From the NCBI GenBank assembly GCA_036261915.1, contig DATAJX010000003.1, positions 1-64,000 of the forward strand: a stretch of DNA of 64,000 bases, written 5' to 3'. Under the pieces are notes generated by a model. It saw only the letters and a list, made by a program, of their open reading frames with translations, searched no databases and was not told the DNA's origin. Source of the stretch: DATAJX01 sp036261915. GTDB taxonomy: Bacteria > Pseudomonadota > Alphaproteobacteria > UBA2136 > UBA6156. A program made the translations under genes and the position numbers. This document shows, piece by piece, positions 1 through 8,641 of the stretch (its first letter is position 1; the number at the start of each line of letters is the position of its first letter).

Positions 1-1230
1 GTATTTATTAATTAAGTTTGCATTTTTGGGGATACTTTCACGTGCAATGTAACCAATCCCTCGTTTACCTTTGTCAGTGTAATGAATTTCTATATCGTTA
101 GAACGCGGAGAGTTTCTAAAGTCTCTGAAATTTGACTCAAATTTAAAAGGTTCGCGATTTGTTAAAATATCAGTAATCTTTTTTTCATTGTGCTTTAGAA
201 CCTTCTCAAGTATTTCGACAGCAATTTTGTCACGTATGAAAATGTCATGAGCTGCAAGGTTGCGTTGTACTGTTGGTAGCTGATTCTCTCCTTGAAACAG
301 GGTGTAAGCACAATCCCCTTGGTATCCGCTACCCCATAGAAAATAACCAACTCCACCTTCAAAATCGACCCCGGGAAAAGCCGTTGACATCTTAGTATAG
401 TCTACAAGATGACTTATATGCCTACCCGCAAGCATCTCTTCTCTGAATTCATCCATACCGCGTCCACCTGCTAGCCATCGAGAAGGGATAACCATACTAA
501 GATAACGAGGTTCTAATCGCATAGCTTGTTCAACAAACAGATGATAAATAGAGGAATCGCTACTCCCACCTGCGCCACCTTTCATTTGATAGGGCGGGTT
601 GCCAATAATCACATCGAATTGCATGTCACCTCCAAAAATCTCGTTAATTCGGGCCTTAATATCATCGGTATGAATGAACGCATAGGCGTGGGTTTCCAAG
701 TCATCGTCACGGTCAAAAATAGCCTTCGGTGCACCGCAGTAAACACACTTCTTGTCTTCCCATGTATGCTCCATGCGCTCGAACCAGATATTGCCCTGGG
801 TGTTGCGAAAGGACTTAGCAACCGAATGCTTACCGTTGGCAGACTTGCTGCAATACAGGCTGCGGCGGGCTAGCAGGCTGGTAAGGTGGGTGATACCGAT
901 ACCAAACACTTGCTGGGTAAGGATATGGTTCACGCGCTTTTGAAGGTCGGGGATTTCGTCCTTCAAGCCTTCGGTCAAACGGCTAGTAATTTCACGCAGG
1001 AAAACCCCACTCTTGGTGAAGGGGTCAAGAAAGCGGACGGACTTGTTGGCCCACAGTTTTGCCCCTTTATGGTCTTTGGCCCATGCCTCCGCCAACGTGT
1101 CCAACATTCGGTTGGCAAACTCCGGCGGAGTAAACACCTCATCGTTGCTCAAGTTGGCGATGCACGTCAGCACATCGGGGTTGCGCCCTCGCAGGCTGAA
1201 ATTTGCCTGTTGTGGTTTAGGATTCGTCAT
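1..1230 (-). CDS. Eco57I-type adenine DNA methyltransferase, 3' end beyond the window
   Basis: An open frame starts at ATG 1230 and runs off the left edge after 410 codons, so the C-terminus is missing. The protein opens with an EVFTPPEFAN segment (about residues 31-40), as in many N6-adenine methylases. A variant motif I (DPFTKSGVF, 69-77) follows, then a CxxC pair (162-165) and the catalytic NPPY motif (211-214) inside a DVIIGNPPYQ stretch. The layout matches Eco57I-type restriction-modification methylases, which methylate adenine and sometimes carry or accompany a nuclease. The start overlaps the stop of the upstream methylase gene by four bases (ATGA), so the two are probably translationally coupled. 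Methyltransferase class is confident. Whether a restriction activity lies beyond the window edge cannot be seen. Confidence 0.85.
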   Translation of the reverse strand, partial: MTNPKPQQANFSLRGRNPDVLTCIANLSNDEVFTPPEFANRMLDTLAEAWAKDHKGAKLWANKSVRFLDPFTKSGVFLREITSRLTEGLKDEIPDLQKRVNHILTQQVFGIGITHLTSLLARRSLYCSKSANGKHSVAKSFRNTQGNIWFERMEHTWEDKKCVYCGAPKAIFDRDDDLETHAYAFIHTDDIKARINEIFGGDMQFDVIIGNPPYQMKGGAGGSSDSSIYHLFVEQAMRLEPRYLSMVIPSRWLAGGRGMDEFREEMLAGRHISHLVDYTKMSTAFPGVDFEGGVGYFLWGSGYQGDCAYTLFQGENQLPTVQRNLAAHDIFIRDKIAVEILEKVLKHNEKKITDILTNREPFKFESNFRDFRNSPRSNDIEIHYTDKGKRGIGYIARESIPKNANLINKY

Positions 1231-1871
1231 GCTGCCTCCCGAATGGAAGCGCTTGCCAGTTCCGCCACACTCATCGGCTGCCAGGTTTTAGTAGGGGTAA
1301 AGATTTCATGTTTACCAAGGTGTGCAAAAAGCGAGTCTGGGGCGCTGAAAGTAGAGGAAAGCGTCAGGGCCTCCAAACGGAAGTCACGGCGCTGAAACTT
1401 TCCTTTCCCCAAGTAACCCCACTCTGCGAAGGTAATTGGCTGGCCGTCCCGCGTCTTCATGGTGAGGGCATCACCATGGACAAGATTGAGCGACAAAACG
1501 AAGCTTGCGGCACGGTAAAAGCTATCGTTTTCCTCAATACCGAGATATTCCGCAAAAACATCCAGCAAATTGGCACGGCATTCGGCAATGTTATCGGGCA
1601 AAAGTTCGATGCCATAAATGCACATCAACCCCAACAGAGCGTAATGGCGCTTTTCAAATTCGGATTGGCCGTATTTTAACTCCACCGCCCCCAGTTTGCG
1701 CCTGAGTGCCTGAACCAGAAAATTACCACTGCCGCAGGCAGTTTCCAAAAAGCGGGAATCAATGCGTTCAGTCTCCCCCTTTACCAAGTCCAGCATGGCC
1801 TCCACCATCCATGCCGGAGTAAAAACCTCACCATGGTCGGCGACACGTTTTTTGGACTTGATTAAGTTCAT
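1227..1871 (-). CDS. N-6 adenine DNA methylase family protein, short
   Basis: This 214-residue protein has the N-terminal HGEVFTPAWMVEAML segment and a good SAM-binding motif I (ETACGSGNF, residues 43-51). No NPPY/DPPY catalytic motif is present, so it is either a truncated methylase or the SAM-binding half of a two-part enzyme. It lies directly upstream of, and overlaps by four bases, a second methylase gene that has NPPY but an irregular motif I. The pairing suggests one operon encoding cooperating subunits. The start ATG at 1871 follows a 321-bp intergenic region with a perfect palindrome. The family is well supported; independent activity is doubtful. Confidence 0.8.
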   Translation of the reverse strand: MNLIKSKKRVADHGEVFTPAWMVEAMLDLVKGETERIDSRFLETACGSGNFLVQALRRKLGAVELKYGQSEFEKRHYALLGLMCIYGIELLPDNIAECRANLLDVFAEYLGIEENDSFYRAASFVLSLNLVHGDALTMKTRDGQPITFAEWGYLGKGKFQRRDFRLEALTLSSTFSAPDSLFAHLGKHEIFTPTKTWQPMSVAELASASIREAA

Positions 1872-2192
1872 GGTAGACCTCGCTCTGCCCTCCTTGGCCT
1901 TTAGGCCGTTTTATAAAGGAAAATAGGCCAATAATCTAGATTATTGGATGTTAAGCTAAGCAAGACACTACAATTGGGTTCTCTTCGATCATCCCCAGCC
2001 TACTCTCGAAAGCGTTTGAATTGTTTGAATAATTTTTGCTGAACTTCGTGGGTTCGTAGCGCTACCGCGCTGCCCCATTTCCACCTAGTGTATCGGTGCT
2101 GCTGATTCTGAGCTTGCGATGCCGCCTCGCCTTATGTTAAAAAACATGAAGTGGCAGGGCTGAGGCTGCCTTAAACAAGGAGACTATAGCAA
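1872..2192. other. divergent intergenic region
   Basis: This is the 321-bp space between the leftward methylase operon and the rightward 212-residue gene. It holds a perfect 20-bp palindrome (listed separately) and a weaker repeat, ATGTT/AACAT around 2134-2147. The right end has a plausible ribosome site (AAGGAG about 11 bases before ATG 2193). No convincing open frame was seen. It most likely carries divergent promoters. Confidence 0.6.
1928..1947. promoter_or_regulatory. perfect 20-bp palindrome, probable operator
   Basis: The 20 bases are exactly self-complementary, centred between 1937 and 1938, with the core AATCTAGATT. The site lies 57 bp upstream of the methylase start, between divergent units, where a dimeric repressor or controller protein would bind. 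The XRE-family protein encoded at 2840 is a candidate ligand, but that is inference. Confidence 0.5.
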
Positions 2193-2831
2193 ATGATACG
2201 ACCGATAGTAAAAGAAGCCGAGGGGCTGGAAGCACTGGGACTGACGGTGGAGCCTTTCCACCAGAGTCTTTTTAAGGGCCACAGCGACCGTTTGGCGTTC
2301 AGCAACCCGAATGACGCGGTGTTTATGCCGCCGCTGGTTCAATGGAATGGTACCCTCAGCGGGCTACGCACTCATCTGGCCCCCTTTGGTTGGACGAAAT
2401 TAACCGACCAAGGTTACGACTTGGTGGTGGATGCGACCGGCAAGCTGGCTATCGCGGTCTCCTCGGGCGACGATAACACCGGCATTGATGGCCTGTTTCC
2501 GCCCACTACCAAGTGTGCCAAAGGCCCCCGCACCATCGATGCCGTACAAACCAACGCCATGCTGATGGACAACCTGTTCCCCGAAACGCTGCCACACCCC
2601 AGCGTGATGCACAAAAAGGGGCGGTTGACCCGCTTGTTGCTATTTAGCCAGCGGGGCGGAGTGATTTATTCCGAGCTTTCGCTGCCCTCCAGCACCGACG
2701 GCAGCAAGATTGATAGCTGGCAAGAGCGCATAATTCTGCCTCCGATGGACTTGGGGGCCATCCCCACCCAGCCTGAAACGCCTGACGATACGCCGGATGT
2801 TCTCGTTGATGTCCGCCGTAAAAAACTTTAA
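2193..2831 (+). CDS. hypothetical protein upstream of an XRE-ImmA/IrrE gene
   Basis: The product has 212 residues, with no signal peptide or membrane segment and no domain I recognise. The N-terminal half is mixed alpha/beta in character. The C-terminus is acidic and proline-rich and ends in a basic RRKKL. The gene ends 8 bp before the XRE-ImmA/IrrE gene and is in the same direction, so it is probably co-transcribed with it. Genes preceding ImmA/IrrE-type regulators are often partners or antitoxin-like proteins, but nothing in this sequence proves such a role. The start is supported by AAGGAG about 11 bases upstream. Confidence 0.7.
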   Translation: MIRPIVKEAEGLEALGLTVEPFHQSLFKGHSDRLAFSNPNDAVFMPPLVQWNGTLSGLRTHLAPFGWTKLTDQGYDLVVDATGKLAIAVSSGDDNTGIDGLFPPTTKCAKGPRTIDAVQTNAMLMDNLFPETLPHPSVMHKKGRLTRLLLFSQRGGVIYSELSLPSSTDGSKIDSWQERIILPPMDLGAIPTQPETPDDTPDVLVDVRRKKL

Positions 2832-2839
2832 AAGGGGCT

Positions 2840-3940
2840 ATGTTTACTCCGCAGCGCCTAACACTTGCACGCGAACGCCGAGGACTGACCAAACGTAAGC
2901 TGGCCGAAAAAATCGACGTTACAGAGCGTTCGGTGATTGGTTTTGAGTCCGGGGAATTGCCGCCCGGTGTTGATACGCTGGCCAGAATTAGTAAGGAACT
3001 AAAATTCCCGCTGGCCTTCTTTTCGGCCCCGGAAGCCTTTGTCCCGGCCATTGAAACCGTCAGCTTTCGCTCGTTAGCAAGAATGACCGCCCAACGTCGC
3101 AATGCGGCGATTGGCGCGAGCGCTATCGCCATCATGCTGAACGATTGGATCGAGGGGCAGTTCGATTTACCAGTGGTTAACCTGCCAGACTTACGCGGGC
3201 AAGAGCCAGAGGCGGCGGCGAACGCTATCCGCCAGAAATGGGGCCTTGGCCAAACGCCGATTAAAAACATGGTTCACCTCCTCGAATCCAAAGGTGTGCG
3301 GGTTTATTCGTTGGCCGACCATTCTCCTGATGCTGATGCGTTGTCCTTCTGGCACGACGACAAACCGTTCGTTTGTTTGAACACCGCAAAATCTGGTGAG
3401 CGTGGTCGCTTCGATGCGGCGCACGAACTTGGCCACCTTATCCTTCATCGTCACGGTGGGCCTGTTGGTCAGGATGCAGAAAAGGAGGCTCACGCTTTCG
3501 CTGCGGCGCTGCTCATGCCCAGCAGTAGCATTCTTGGCACCGTACCCAAATGGATAACCACCGGCCAATTGTTGACGGAGAAAAAACGCTGGCAGGTGTC
3601 CGCAATGGCCTTTGCGATGCGGCTAAAGAATGTCGGGCTAATAACCGAGTGGCATTATGCGATGTTGTGTAAGGAACTATCCATTAAGGGCTACCGTAGC
3701 ACCGAGAAGGATGGGATTAAGCGAGAAATTTCCCAGCTTTTGGCCAAAGTCTTTACGGCGCTCTCCGAGGACAATATCAGCAAGGCCCAAGTCGCCGAGA
3801 AGCTTAACATCGATGAAGATGAGCTAAACTCGCATATCTTCGGCCTCGTCATCACTGACATTCGCAGTAATCCGAACCCGACAGTCAGCTTCAACCGTTC
3901 CGTGAGAAGCAATTTTACTGTGCTCAAGGGCGGTCGATAG
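2840..3940 (+). CDS. XRE-family regulator fused to an ImmA/IrrE metallopeptidase domain
   Basis: The protein has 366 residues. Residues 1-60 form a helix-turn-helix of the XRE/Cro type (TPQRLTLARERRGLTKRKLA onward). A zinc-peptidase domain follows, with HELGH at 195-199 and a downstream acidic residue in KEAHAFAAALLMP (about 216-226) as the likely third ligand. In known ImmA/IrrE proteins such a peptidase cleaves a repressor in response to damage or foreign DNA; here the DNA-binding and peptidase parts share one chain. The gene lies between two unknown genes in the same orientation (gaps of 8 and 1 bp). It probably regulates the local unit, perhaps through the palindrome at 1928. Family confident; target unknown. 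Confidence 0.88.
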   Translation: MFTPQRLTLARERRGLTKRKLAEKIDVTERSVIGFESGELPPGVDTLARISKELKFPLAFFSAPEAFVPAIETVSFRSLARMTAQRRNAAIGASAIAIMLNDWIEGQFDLPVVNLPDLRGQEPEAAANAIRQKWGLGQTPIKNMVHLLESKGVRVYSLADHSPDADALSFWHDDKPFVCLNTAKSGERGRFDAAHELGHLILHRHGGPVGQDAEKEAHAFAAALLMPSSSILGTVPKWITTGQLLTEKKRWQVSAMAFAMRLKNVGLITEWHYAMLCKELSIKGYRSTEKDGIKREISQLLAKVFTALSEDNISKAQVAEKLNIDEDELNSHIFGLVITDIRSNPNPTVSFNRSVRSNFTVLKGGR

Positions 3941-3941
3941 A

Positions 3942-4514
3942 GTGGACTCAATCTGGTTAAAATATGTAACAACCAAGCTTGATTGGGACCAAACTCTTAT
4001 TATTATATTTCTAGTCTGGGCGACACAGTTAATCACTTGGGGCGCCAAGAAAGGTTACGACTCATTCGAGGAATGGCGCTCACCAAACCTTCACGATCAA
4101 ACGGTCATGGGTAGGCTTCGAAGTATTTTTAGCCCGCAAATATTAGATTTTTTGAAAACCCACGATCTTTCTGTTGCATTCAACAGTAAGATTTTAGACC
4201 CTATCGGTGAGGCGCTTTATTACAATCGCTTTGAAAATCCTGATTTAAAATTCCACGATCAGAAATTGGAGAAATTGCGGGCCCAGCTTATGGGTTCTAT
4301 CATGGCTTTTTGGGATGCTTATTTAGCAGATGTGTCCTGTGTTGAAACAAACGTAGAACTACTGCGAGTGCATAAACTTGACCGGCAATTTGACCCAGAC
4401 GGTAGAAAATACGTTGTGATGATTGAAAGAATAAACTCGTTAGCTAGTGATATTGTTAAAAAATTTGAGGCACTGGTTGCGGCGACAAATCGCGCATTTG
4501 ACAAAAAGCTCTAA
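3942..4514 (+). CDS. small membrane-anchored hypothetical protein
   Basis: The product has 190 residues and probably uses a GTG start one base after the stop of the XRE-ImmA/IrrE gene, which suggests translational coupling. Residues 18-34 (LIIIFLVWATQLITWGA) form one clear membrane segment. The rest is soluble, mostly helical and charged. The sequence is AT-richer than the housekeeping part of the window. I recognise no family. A membrane-anchored protein encoded directly behind an ImmA/IrrE-type sensor could be an effector, but this is inference from position only. Confidence 0.65.
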   Translation: MDSIWLKYVTTKLDWDQTLIIIFLVWATQLITWGAKKGYDSFEEWRSPNLHDQTVMGRLRSIFSPQILDFLKTHDLSVAFNSKILDPIGEALYYNRFENPDLKFHDQKLEKLRAQLMGSIMAFWDAYLADVSCVETNVELLRVHKLDRQFDPDGRKYVVMIERINSLASDIVKKFEALVAATNRAFDKKL

Positions 4515-4523
4515 TTTAGGGGG

Positions 4524-5786
4524 CTATCTCGCCCAAGCGGTCACGACATCTCCCCACGCTGTCGTGTAATCTGGAGAGCGGTTGGCCGACCGCATTGTCC
4601 ACTTCGGTTGGAGACCGCACATGGCAGCTTGCAGCGTACCCTGTCCATAGCGGTGATTAAGTTTGTCCATGACTGCCATAAGCTTCTGGCTCTCAGAGGT
4701 GTCGTCGGGACTAAACAAATTGTGCTGGAGTTCACCGGCTTCCATCAGCTCGCCCAGCCACACGCCCGCCTTCTTATAGGCAAACCCTTTTTGGTAAACC
4801 TGCCGGAGCGCCTGCCGGGCGTGTGTGACCATGAGGGTGGTGTCCGACGTCGCATGCGGTAACGCGACCGTTTGGCTGGCTACGTGCTGGGGCAGCTCCG
4901 GTCTGTGCTTGTTGGTTTTGATGTAAACCAGGATGGTCTGGGCCAGCAGATTACGCTCGCGTAGTTTCACAGCCGCCCGACTGGTGTAGGTGGCGACAGC
5001 TTCTTCCAGCTCGTGCAGGTCTGTAACGGGTTTGCCGAACGAACGCGTAGCCTGGATGGTCGGGTACTTCGCCAAACCTTCTTCTAGCCCAAAGCATGGC
5101 TCGCCCCGCAACTCCAGCACCATGCGCTGCATGTAGACGTTGAACCGACGGCGCATCTGCGTGGGATCAGCATTGGCGAGGTCAAGGGCAGTTTGGATAC
5201 CCATGTCGTGAAGCGAGTGGGCAAGCTGGGAACCAATGCCCCACAGGTCGCCCGCCATCATGTCGTGGAGTACTTGCTCACGGTTCCCGTCGTAGAGGGC
5301 AAATACTCCGCCGGTTGCGGTGCTTTTCTTTGCCCAGCGGTTGGCAGCCTTAGCCAGCACCTTCGTCGGCGCGATGCCTATGCTTACCGGCAAGCCGGTC
5401 TGCTTCTTTACCTGGGCGCGGGCGTCGCGCATGTGGCTCTCCAGCGTGGCCAGGTCGCCGTCACCAATGTCAAGGAAGGCTTCGTCGATACTGTACGGCG
5501 CCAGGTCGCGGGCATATTGCGCCAGCACGTTCATCATGCGCCCACTCATGTCGCCGTATAAACGGAAGTTGGACGAGAACACTGCCACGCCCTTCTTCTT
5601 GCACAGGTCTTTAACTTGGAACCACGGCACGCCCATCTGCACGCCGAGCGCCTTCACCTCAGCGCTGCGGGCGATGACGCAGCCATCGTTATTGGAGAGG
5701 ACGAGGACAGGGCAACTCTCCAGGTCGGGCCGGAACACCCGCTCGCAACTGGCGAAGAAGTTGTTACCATCGGCCAGGGCGAACAT
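4524..5786 (-). CDS. umuC: UmuC-type translesion DNA polymerase subunit
   Basis: This is a Y-family polymerase that copies damaged DNA together with processed UmuD. The protein has 420 residues when started at ATG 5786 (MFALADGNNFF), close to the E. coli length of 422. The catalytic acidic residues are visible in LADGNNFFASCE (Asp6) and in YSIDEAFLDI. The start overlaps the umuD stop as ATGA. A longer frame reaches 5825 but would run into umuD and lacks conserved sequence. The last third carries the UmuC-type C-terminal region (around DTSESQKLMAVMD). Such pairs are frequent on plasmids and integrated elements, which suits its place beside an integrase. Confidence 0.93.
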   Translation of the reverse strand: MFALADGNNFFASCERVFRPDLESCPVLVLSNNDGCVIARSAEVKALGVQMGVPWFQVKDLCKKKGVAVFSSNFRLYGDMSGRMMNVLAQYARDLAPYSIDEAFLDIGDGDLATLESHMRDARAQVKKQTGLPVSIGIAPTKVLAKAANRWAKKSTATGGVFALYDGNREQVLHDMMAGDLWGIGSQLAHSLHDMGIQTALDLANADPTQMRRRFNVYMQRMVLELRGEPCFGLEEGLAKYPTIQATRSFGKPVTDLHELEEAVATYTSRAAVKLRERNLLAQTILVYIKTNKHRPELPQHVASQTVALPHATSDTTLMVTHARQALRQVYQKGFAYKKAGVWLGELMEAGELQHNLFSPDDTSESQKLMAVMDKLNHRYGQGTLQAAMCGLQPKWTMRSANRSPDYTTAWGDVVTAWAR

Positions 5787-6205
5787 CAGACGACCTTGCG
5801 GATGATGGACGTGACCACGCCCCACACCTGCAACTCTTCACCGGCAGGGATGCGGATAGGCTTATAGGCCGGGTTCGCGGCGTGCAGCTCTGCGCCTCGT
5901 TCGGTTTTATGCAGGCGTTTGACCGTCACCTCACCATTGACCGCCGCCAGCACAATGGCGCCATGTACGGCCTCGAGGCTCCTATCAACCACCAGGTAGT
6001 CGCCGGGGAAAATGCCTGCGCCTGTCATGCTCTCGCCATCAACCTTGGCGAAGAATGTGGCGGCGGGGTGTTTGACCAGAAACTCGTTGAGGTCGAGCGT
6101 CTTCTCGACAAAGTCGTCGGCGGGGCTTGGGAAGCCCGCAGATACTTTAGCGCCGAATAATGGCAGTTGAAGCGAGTCACTTACAGTACAAGACATTATT
6201 TCCAT
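5786..6205 (-). CDS. umuD: UmuD-type self-cleaving SOS protein
   Basis: The protein has 139 residues and belongs to the S24 LexA/UmuD family. A probable self-cleavage bond is Ala23-Gly24 (in VSAGFPSP). The catalytic Ser59 lies in DGESMTGAG and Lys96 in GEVTVKRL. RecA-stimulated cleavage would activate it to work with UmuC. The start at 6205 follows AAAGGAGAT with good spacing; an internal ATG at 6196 is possible. It forms an operon with umuC (overlap of one base) and is divergent from the integrase. Its leader carries an inverted repeat instead of the alphaproteobacterial GTTC-N7-GTTC LexA box. Confidence 0.92.
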   Translation of the reverse strand: MEIMSCTVSDSLQLPLFGAKVSAGFPSPADDFVEKTLDLNEFLVKHPAATFFAKVDGESMTGAGIFPGDYLVVDRSLEAVHGAIVLAAVNGEVTVKRLHKTERGAELHAANPAYKPIRIPAGEELQVWGVVTSIIRKVV

Positions 6206-6220
6206 TTTTCATCTCCTTTA

Positions 6221-6245
6221 TATGATTATCGTAACATTAATCATA
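6221..6245. promoter_or_regulatory. inverted repeat in the umuD-integrase divergent region
   Basis: The arms TATGATTA (6221-6228) and TAATCATA (6238-6245) are perfectly complementary with a 9-base spacer, 16 bp upstream of the umuD start. The position fits an operator controlling umuDC. It does not resemble the usual alphaproteobacterial LexA sites, so an element-specific repressor is more likely. Confidence 0.5.
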
Positions 6246-6332
6246 CTGCAATATGGAAATGCTTTTTGACTTCCCTTCCGCCGCAAAGGAAGCGTTGCTT
6301 TACCTGCAAAACCAGTAAATGAAAGGAAAATT

Positions 6333-7487
6333 ATGAACGACGAACCCCTTATGCAGGTCACGCCCGCAATGCCGTATCCGCACCCGTACATGCAGATGCC
6401 ACCCCAGTTTCAGCCGATGCCGTTAATTACTTTGCCAGAGGCGATAATGGGCTATTTGAATTACAAGGAAGCCAAGGGCAAGGACCGCAAGACCATTACC
6501 GATATCGACCTGTCACTGAGAACACTCAGCTTCGTAAAGCCTGAAATTCAGTACCTGCACCAAATCACCAAACGAGTTGTCCTGGAGTACGAGGGCCTTG
6601 TTGCCGATCTCCCTGCCAATTATCGTAAAAACCACAAGCTGAGGTCCTTGAGGTTCAGTGAACTACGCTATGTTGCAGCGGGGCTGCCTAAGCTCTCGCC
6701 TGCTTCCATCGATAAATATACTCTGACTCTACGTGCTTTTATCAACTGGTGCCAAAGCACCGACAGGCTGCCGGTCTGGAAACTTCCCCGGTTCGAAGGC
6801 TTGGATAAGCGCAATAGTAAGGATAAACGCCACCCGTTCATAGCTGATGAACTGAAGGTGCTCTTTAACAGCCCCATGTTTACCGGCCATGAGCCCGACC
6901 TGGCGACGCAGATGCGCCGATACAAAAAGGGAGATGGTCTGATTAAAGACCATAACTACTGGGTACCGCTCGTAGGCCTTTACACTGGCATGCGGCTGGG
7001 CGAGATCATTCAGCTTTGGGTTAGCGACGTTCGCCAGGAAAGCGGGATTGCTTACTTGGATGTGAACCAGGATGGAGAAGGCAAGTCGCTTAAAAATGAT
7101 GCCAGTCGGCGCAAGGTACCTGTTCACCCAGAGCTTATCGCTCTAGGCTTTCTTGATTACGTCGAATCTACCCGGCTGTCAGGCCACCAACGCCTTTTCC
7201 ATGATGCTCCGGTGACTGCAGCAGGGTCTCTGGTGGATATTTTCAGCAAGCGATTCAGCCGCTACCTCACGGCTATTGGCATCAAGCATAAGCGTCTTTC
7301 ATTCCATTCACTACGTCACACCTTTATCGATCAAGCCGCTCGCCAGGCTCGGCTACCTGACCATCTCATCAAGGCTCTTGTAGGCCATGCTGACCACACA
7401 ATTACATTTGGAACTTATGGGGGACGTATGACAGTTGCTGAATTGAGCGAATCAATTAAAACAATCGATTTTGCGCTTTTTAGGTAA
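6333..7487 (+). CDS. tyrosine recombinase (phage-type integrase)
   Basis: The product has 384 residues. It contains the catalytic set of the tyrosine recombinase family: Arg221 in YTGMRLGEI, His325 and Arg328 in FHSLRHTF, His352 in LVGHADH and the nucleophile Tyr362 in FGTYGG. The N-terminal 30 residues are rich in Met and Pro, followed by a SAM-like core-binding domain (about 35-150). It would carry out site-specific integration or excision of the surrounding element. It lies between umuDC (divergent) and the phosphatase-kinase cassette (same direction, 62 bp gap). The ribosome site AAAGGAAAA precedes ATG 6333. It is not an IntI-type integron integrase as far as I can see. Confidence 0.92.
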   Translation: MNDEPLMQVTPAMPYPHPYMQMPPQFQPMPLITLPEAIMGYLNYKEAKGKDRKTITDIDLSLRTLSFVKPEIQYLHQITKRVVLEYEGLVADLPANYRKNHKLRSLRFSELRYVAAGLPKLSPASIDKYTLTLRAFINWCQSTDRLPVWKLPRFEGLDKRNSKDKRHPFIADELKVLFNSPMFTGHEPDLATQMRRYKKGDGLIKDHNYWVPLVGLYTGMRLGEIIQLWVSDVRQESGIAYLDVNQDGEGKSLKNDASRRKVPVHPELIALGFLDYVESTRLSGHQRLFHDAPVTAAGSLVDIFSKRFSRYLTAIGIKHKRLSFHSLRHTFIDQAARQARLPDHLIKALVGHADHTITFGTYGGRMTVAELSESIKTIDFALFR

Positions 7488-7516
7488 GTGTAATGAAAGT
7501 CTTTAGATCCTTGTCA

Positions 7517-7532
7517 GTTATGTTAACCTAAC
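7517..7532. promoter_or_regulatory. near-perfect palindrome upstream of the phosphatase-kinase cassette
   Basis: GTTATGTTAACCTAAC is a 16-bp palindrome with one mismatched pair around a GTTAAC core. It lies 17 bp upstream of ATG 7550. It is a possible repressor site or promoter element for the cassette. Functional assignment is inference. Confidence 0.35.
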
Positions 7533-7549
7533 CCAAACTGAGCAAAGAG

Positions 7550-8641
7550 ATGCATACACAGGCTTACCAAAATCTATTCCAAAGAATTTATAACTGGGCG
7601 GAAAGCCTTCCCGTCAATGCATCTTTTAAAGATATCAATGCAATAACATGTGCATTAGCTACTTCTGGAGGCTCAGTCAGATTATCAAACGAAGATCAGA
7701 TGGTGGTGGTAAAGGCTAACTTTGTATCTCCTGCGCAAAGTTCTTTTATCTTATATGCTGTATTAGATGGGATGGGAGGGATGAAGGAAGGAGCTGAATG
7801 CGCTCGCTTAGCTCTCAGTGCATTTGTATCGGAATTAGTTTTATCCACCCAATCAGTTCTTGAATTGAAAGTTTCTTCTGCAATTGAGAAGGCCAACCTT
7901 ACAGTCTTTGAAAAATTCAAAGGCAATGGAGGCACAACTCTCGCCGGCGTTATCATTAACCAACTTAATGAAGCTGTAATTCTTAATGTAGGAGATAGCA
8001 GAGTCTACGAGGTTTCGATTGAAAATAAACATGTCAAACAGGTATCGATAGACGACACTCTAGGCGGGGCACTAGCTAGTTGGGGATCAAAACAATTTGA
8101 GAACTCAAATCAGCTCATCCAATTTATTGGTATGGGTAAAGGACTAATCGAACCTCATTTAATGCCTAGATCTGGCATAGAAGGTAAGGGCTACATTATA
8201 GCTACTGATGGTGCATTTAAGATGCCAGAAGGCATGTTTGAAAGCATATTGAGTCACGCTTCCTCTCCAAAAGAAATAGTTCATCGCTTAATCCGCGTTT
8301 CTGAGTGGATAGGTGGGCTTGATAATGCGAGCGTCATTTGTGTATGGCCAGAAAATCTTAATTTTTTAAAAGAAAATAAGACCGTTAGTGCAATTAGACT
8401 TTATGGCACACAGGATACCTTAGAAATTCAAGGGCATATGTCTACGCAAGTAAGAGAGGCTGTAAAAATTAACCCTGCTCTAGCTGAAGTAGAGGGAGGT
8501 GAGGATTTAGAACCTCAATTATTTAAAGATGAAAATCTTTTGCGGAGTGCTAAAACTTCTACAAAAAAGAAAAAGACTGCCAAACGGAAATCATCAAAGC
8601 GCTTAAATTCGCAAGTAGAAATCAAACTCTTGGATGATTGA
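7550..8641 (+). CDS. PP2C-family protein phosphatase
   Basis: The protein has 363 residues; the first 265 form a metal-dependent Ser/Thr phosphatase. All four metal-binding aspartates of the PP2C family are visible: Asp49 (RLSNEDQ), Asp73 (LDGMGG), Asp220 (ATDGAFK) and Asp258 (LDNASVICVW). It should therefore be active on phospho-Ser/Thr. A C-terminal tail of about 90 residues is acidic and then strongly basic (TKKKKTAKRKSSKR), possibly for nucleic acid or partner binding. It overlaps the next gene (kinase) by four bases and starts a three-gene operon. Base composition is markedly AT-rich relative to the host genes, a sign of transfer. It probably reverses phosphorylation made by the two following kinases. 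Confidence 0.92.
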   Translation: MHTQAYQNLFQRIYNWAESLPVNASFKDINAITCALATSGGSVRLSNEDQMVVVKANFVSPAQSSFILYAVLDGMGGMKEGAECARLALSAFVSELVLSTQSVLELKVSSAIEKANLTVFEKFKGNGGTTLAGVIINQLNEAVILNVGDSRVYEVSIENKHVKQVSIDDTLGGALASWGSKQFENSNQLIQFIGMGKGLIEPHLMPRSGIEGKGYIIATDGAFKMPEGMFESILSHASSPKEIVHRLIRVSEWIGGLDNASVICVWPENLNFLKENKTVSAIRLYGTQDTLEIQGHMSTQVREAVKINPALAEVEGGEDLEPQLFKDENLLRSAKTSTKKKKTAKRKSSKRLNSQVEIKLLDD

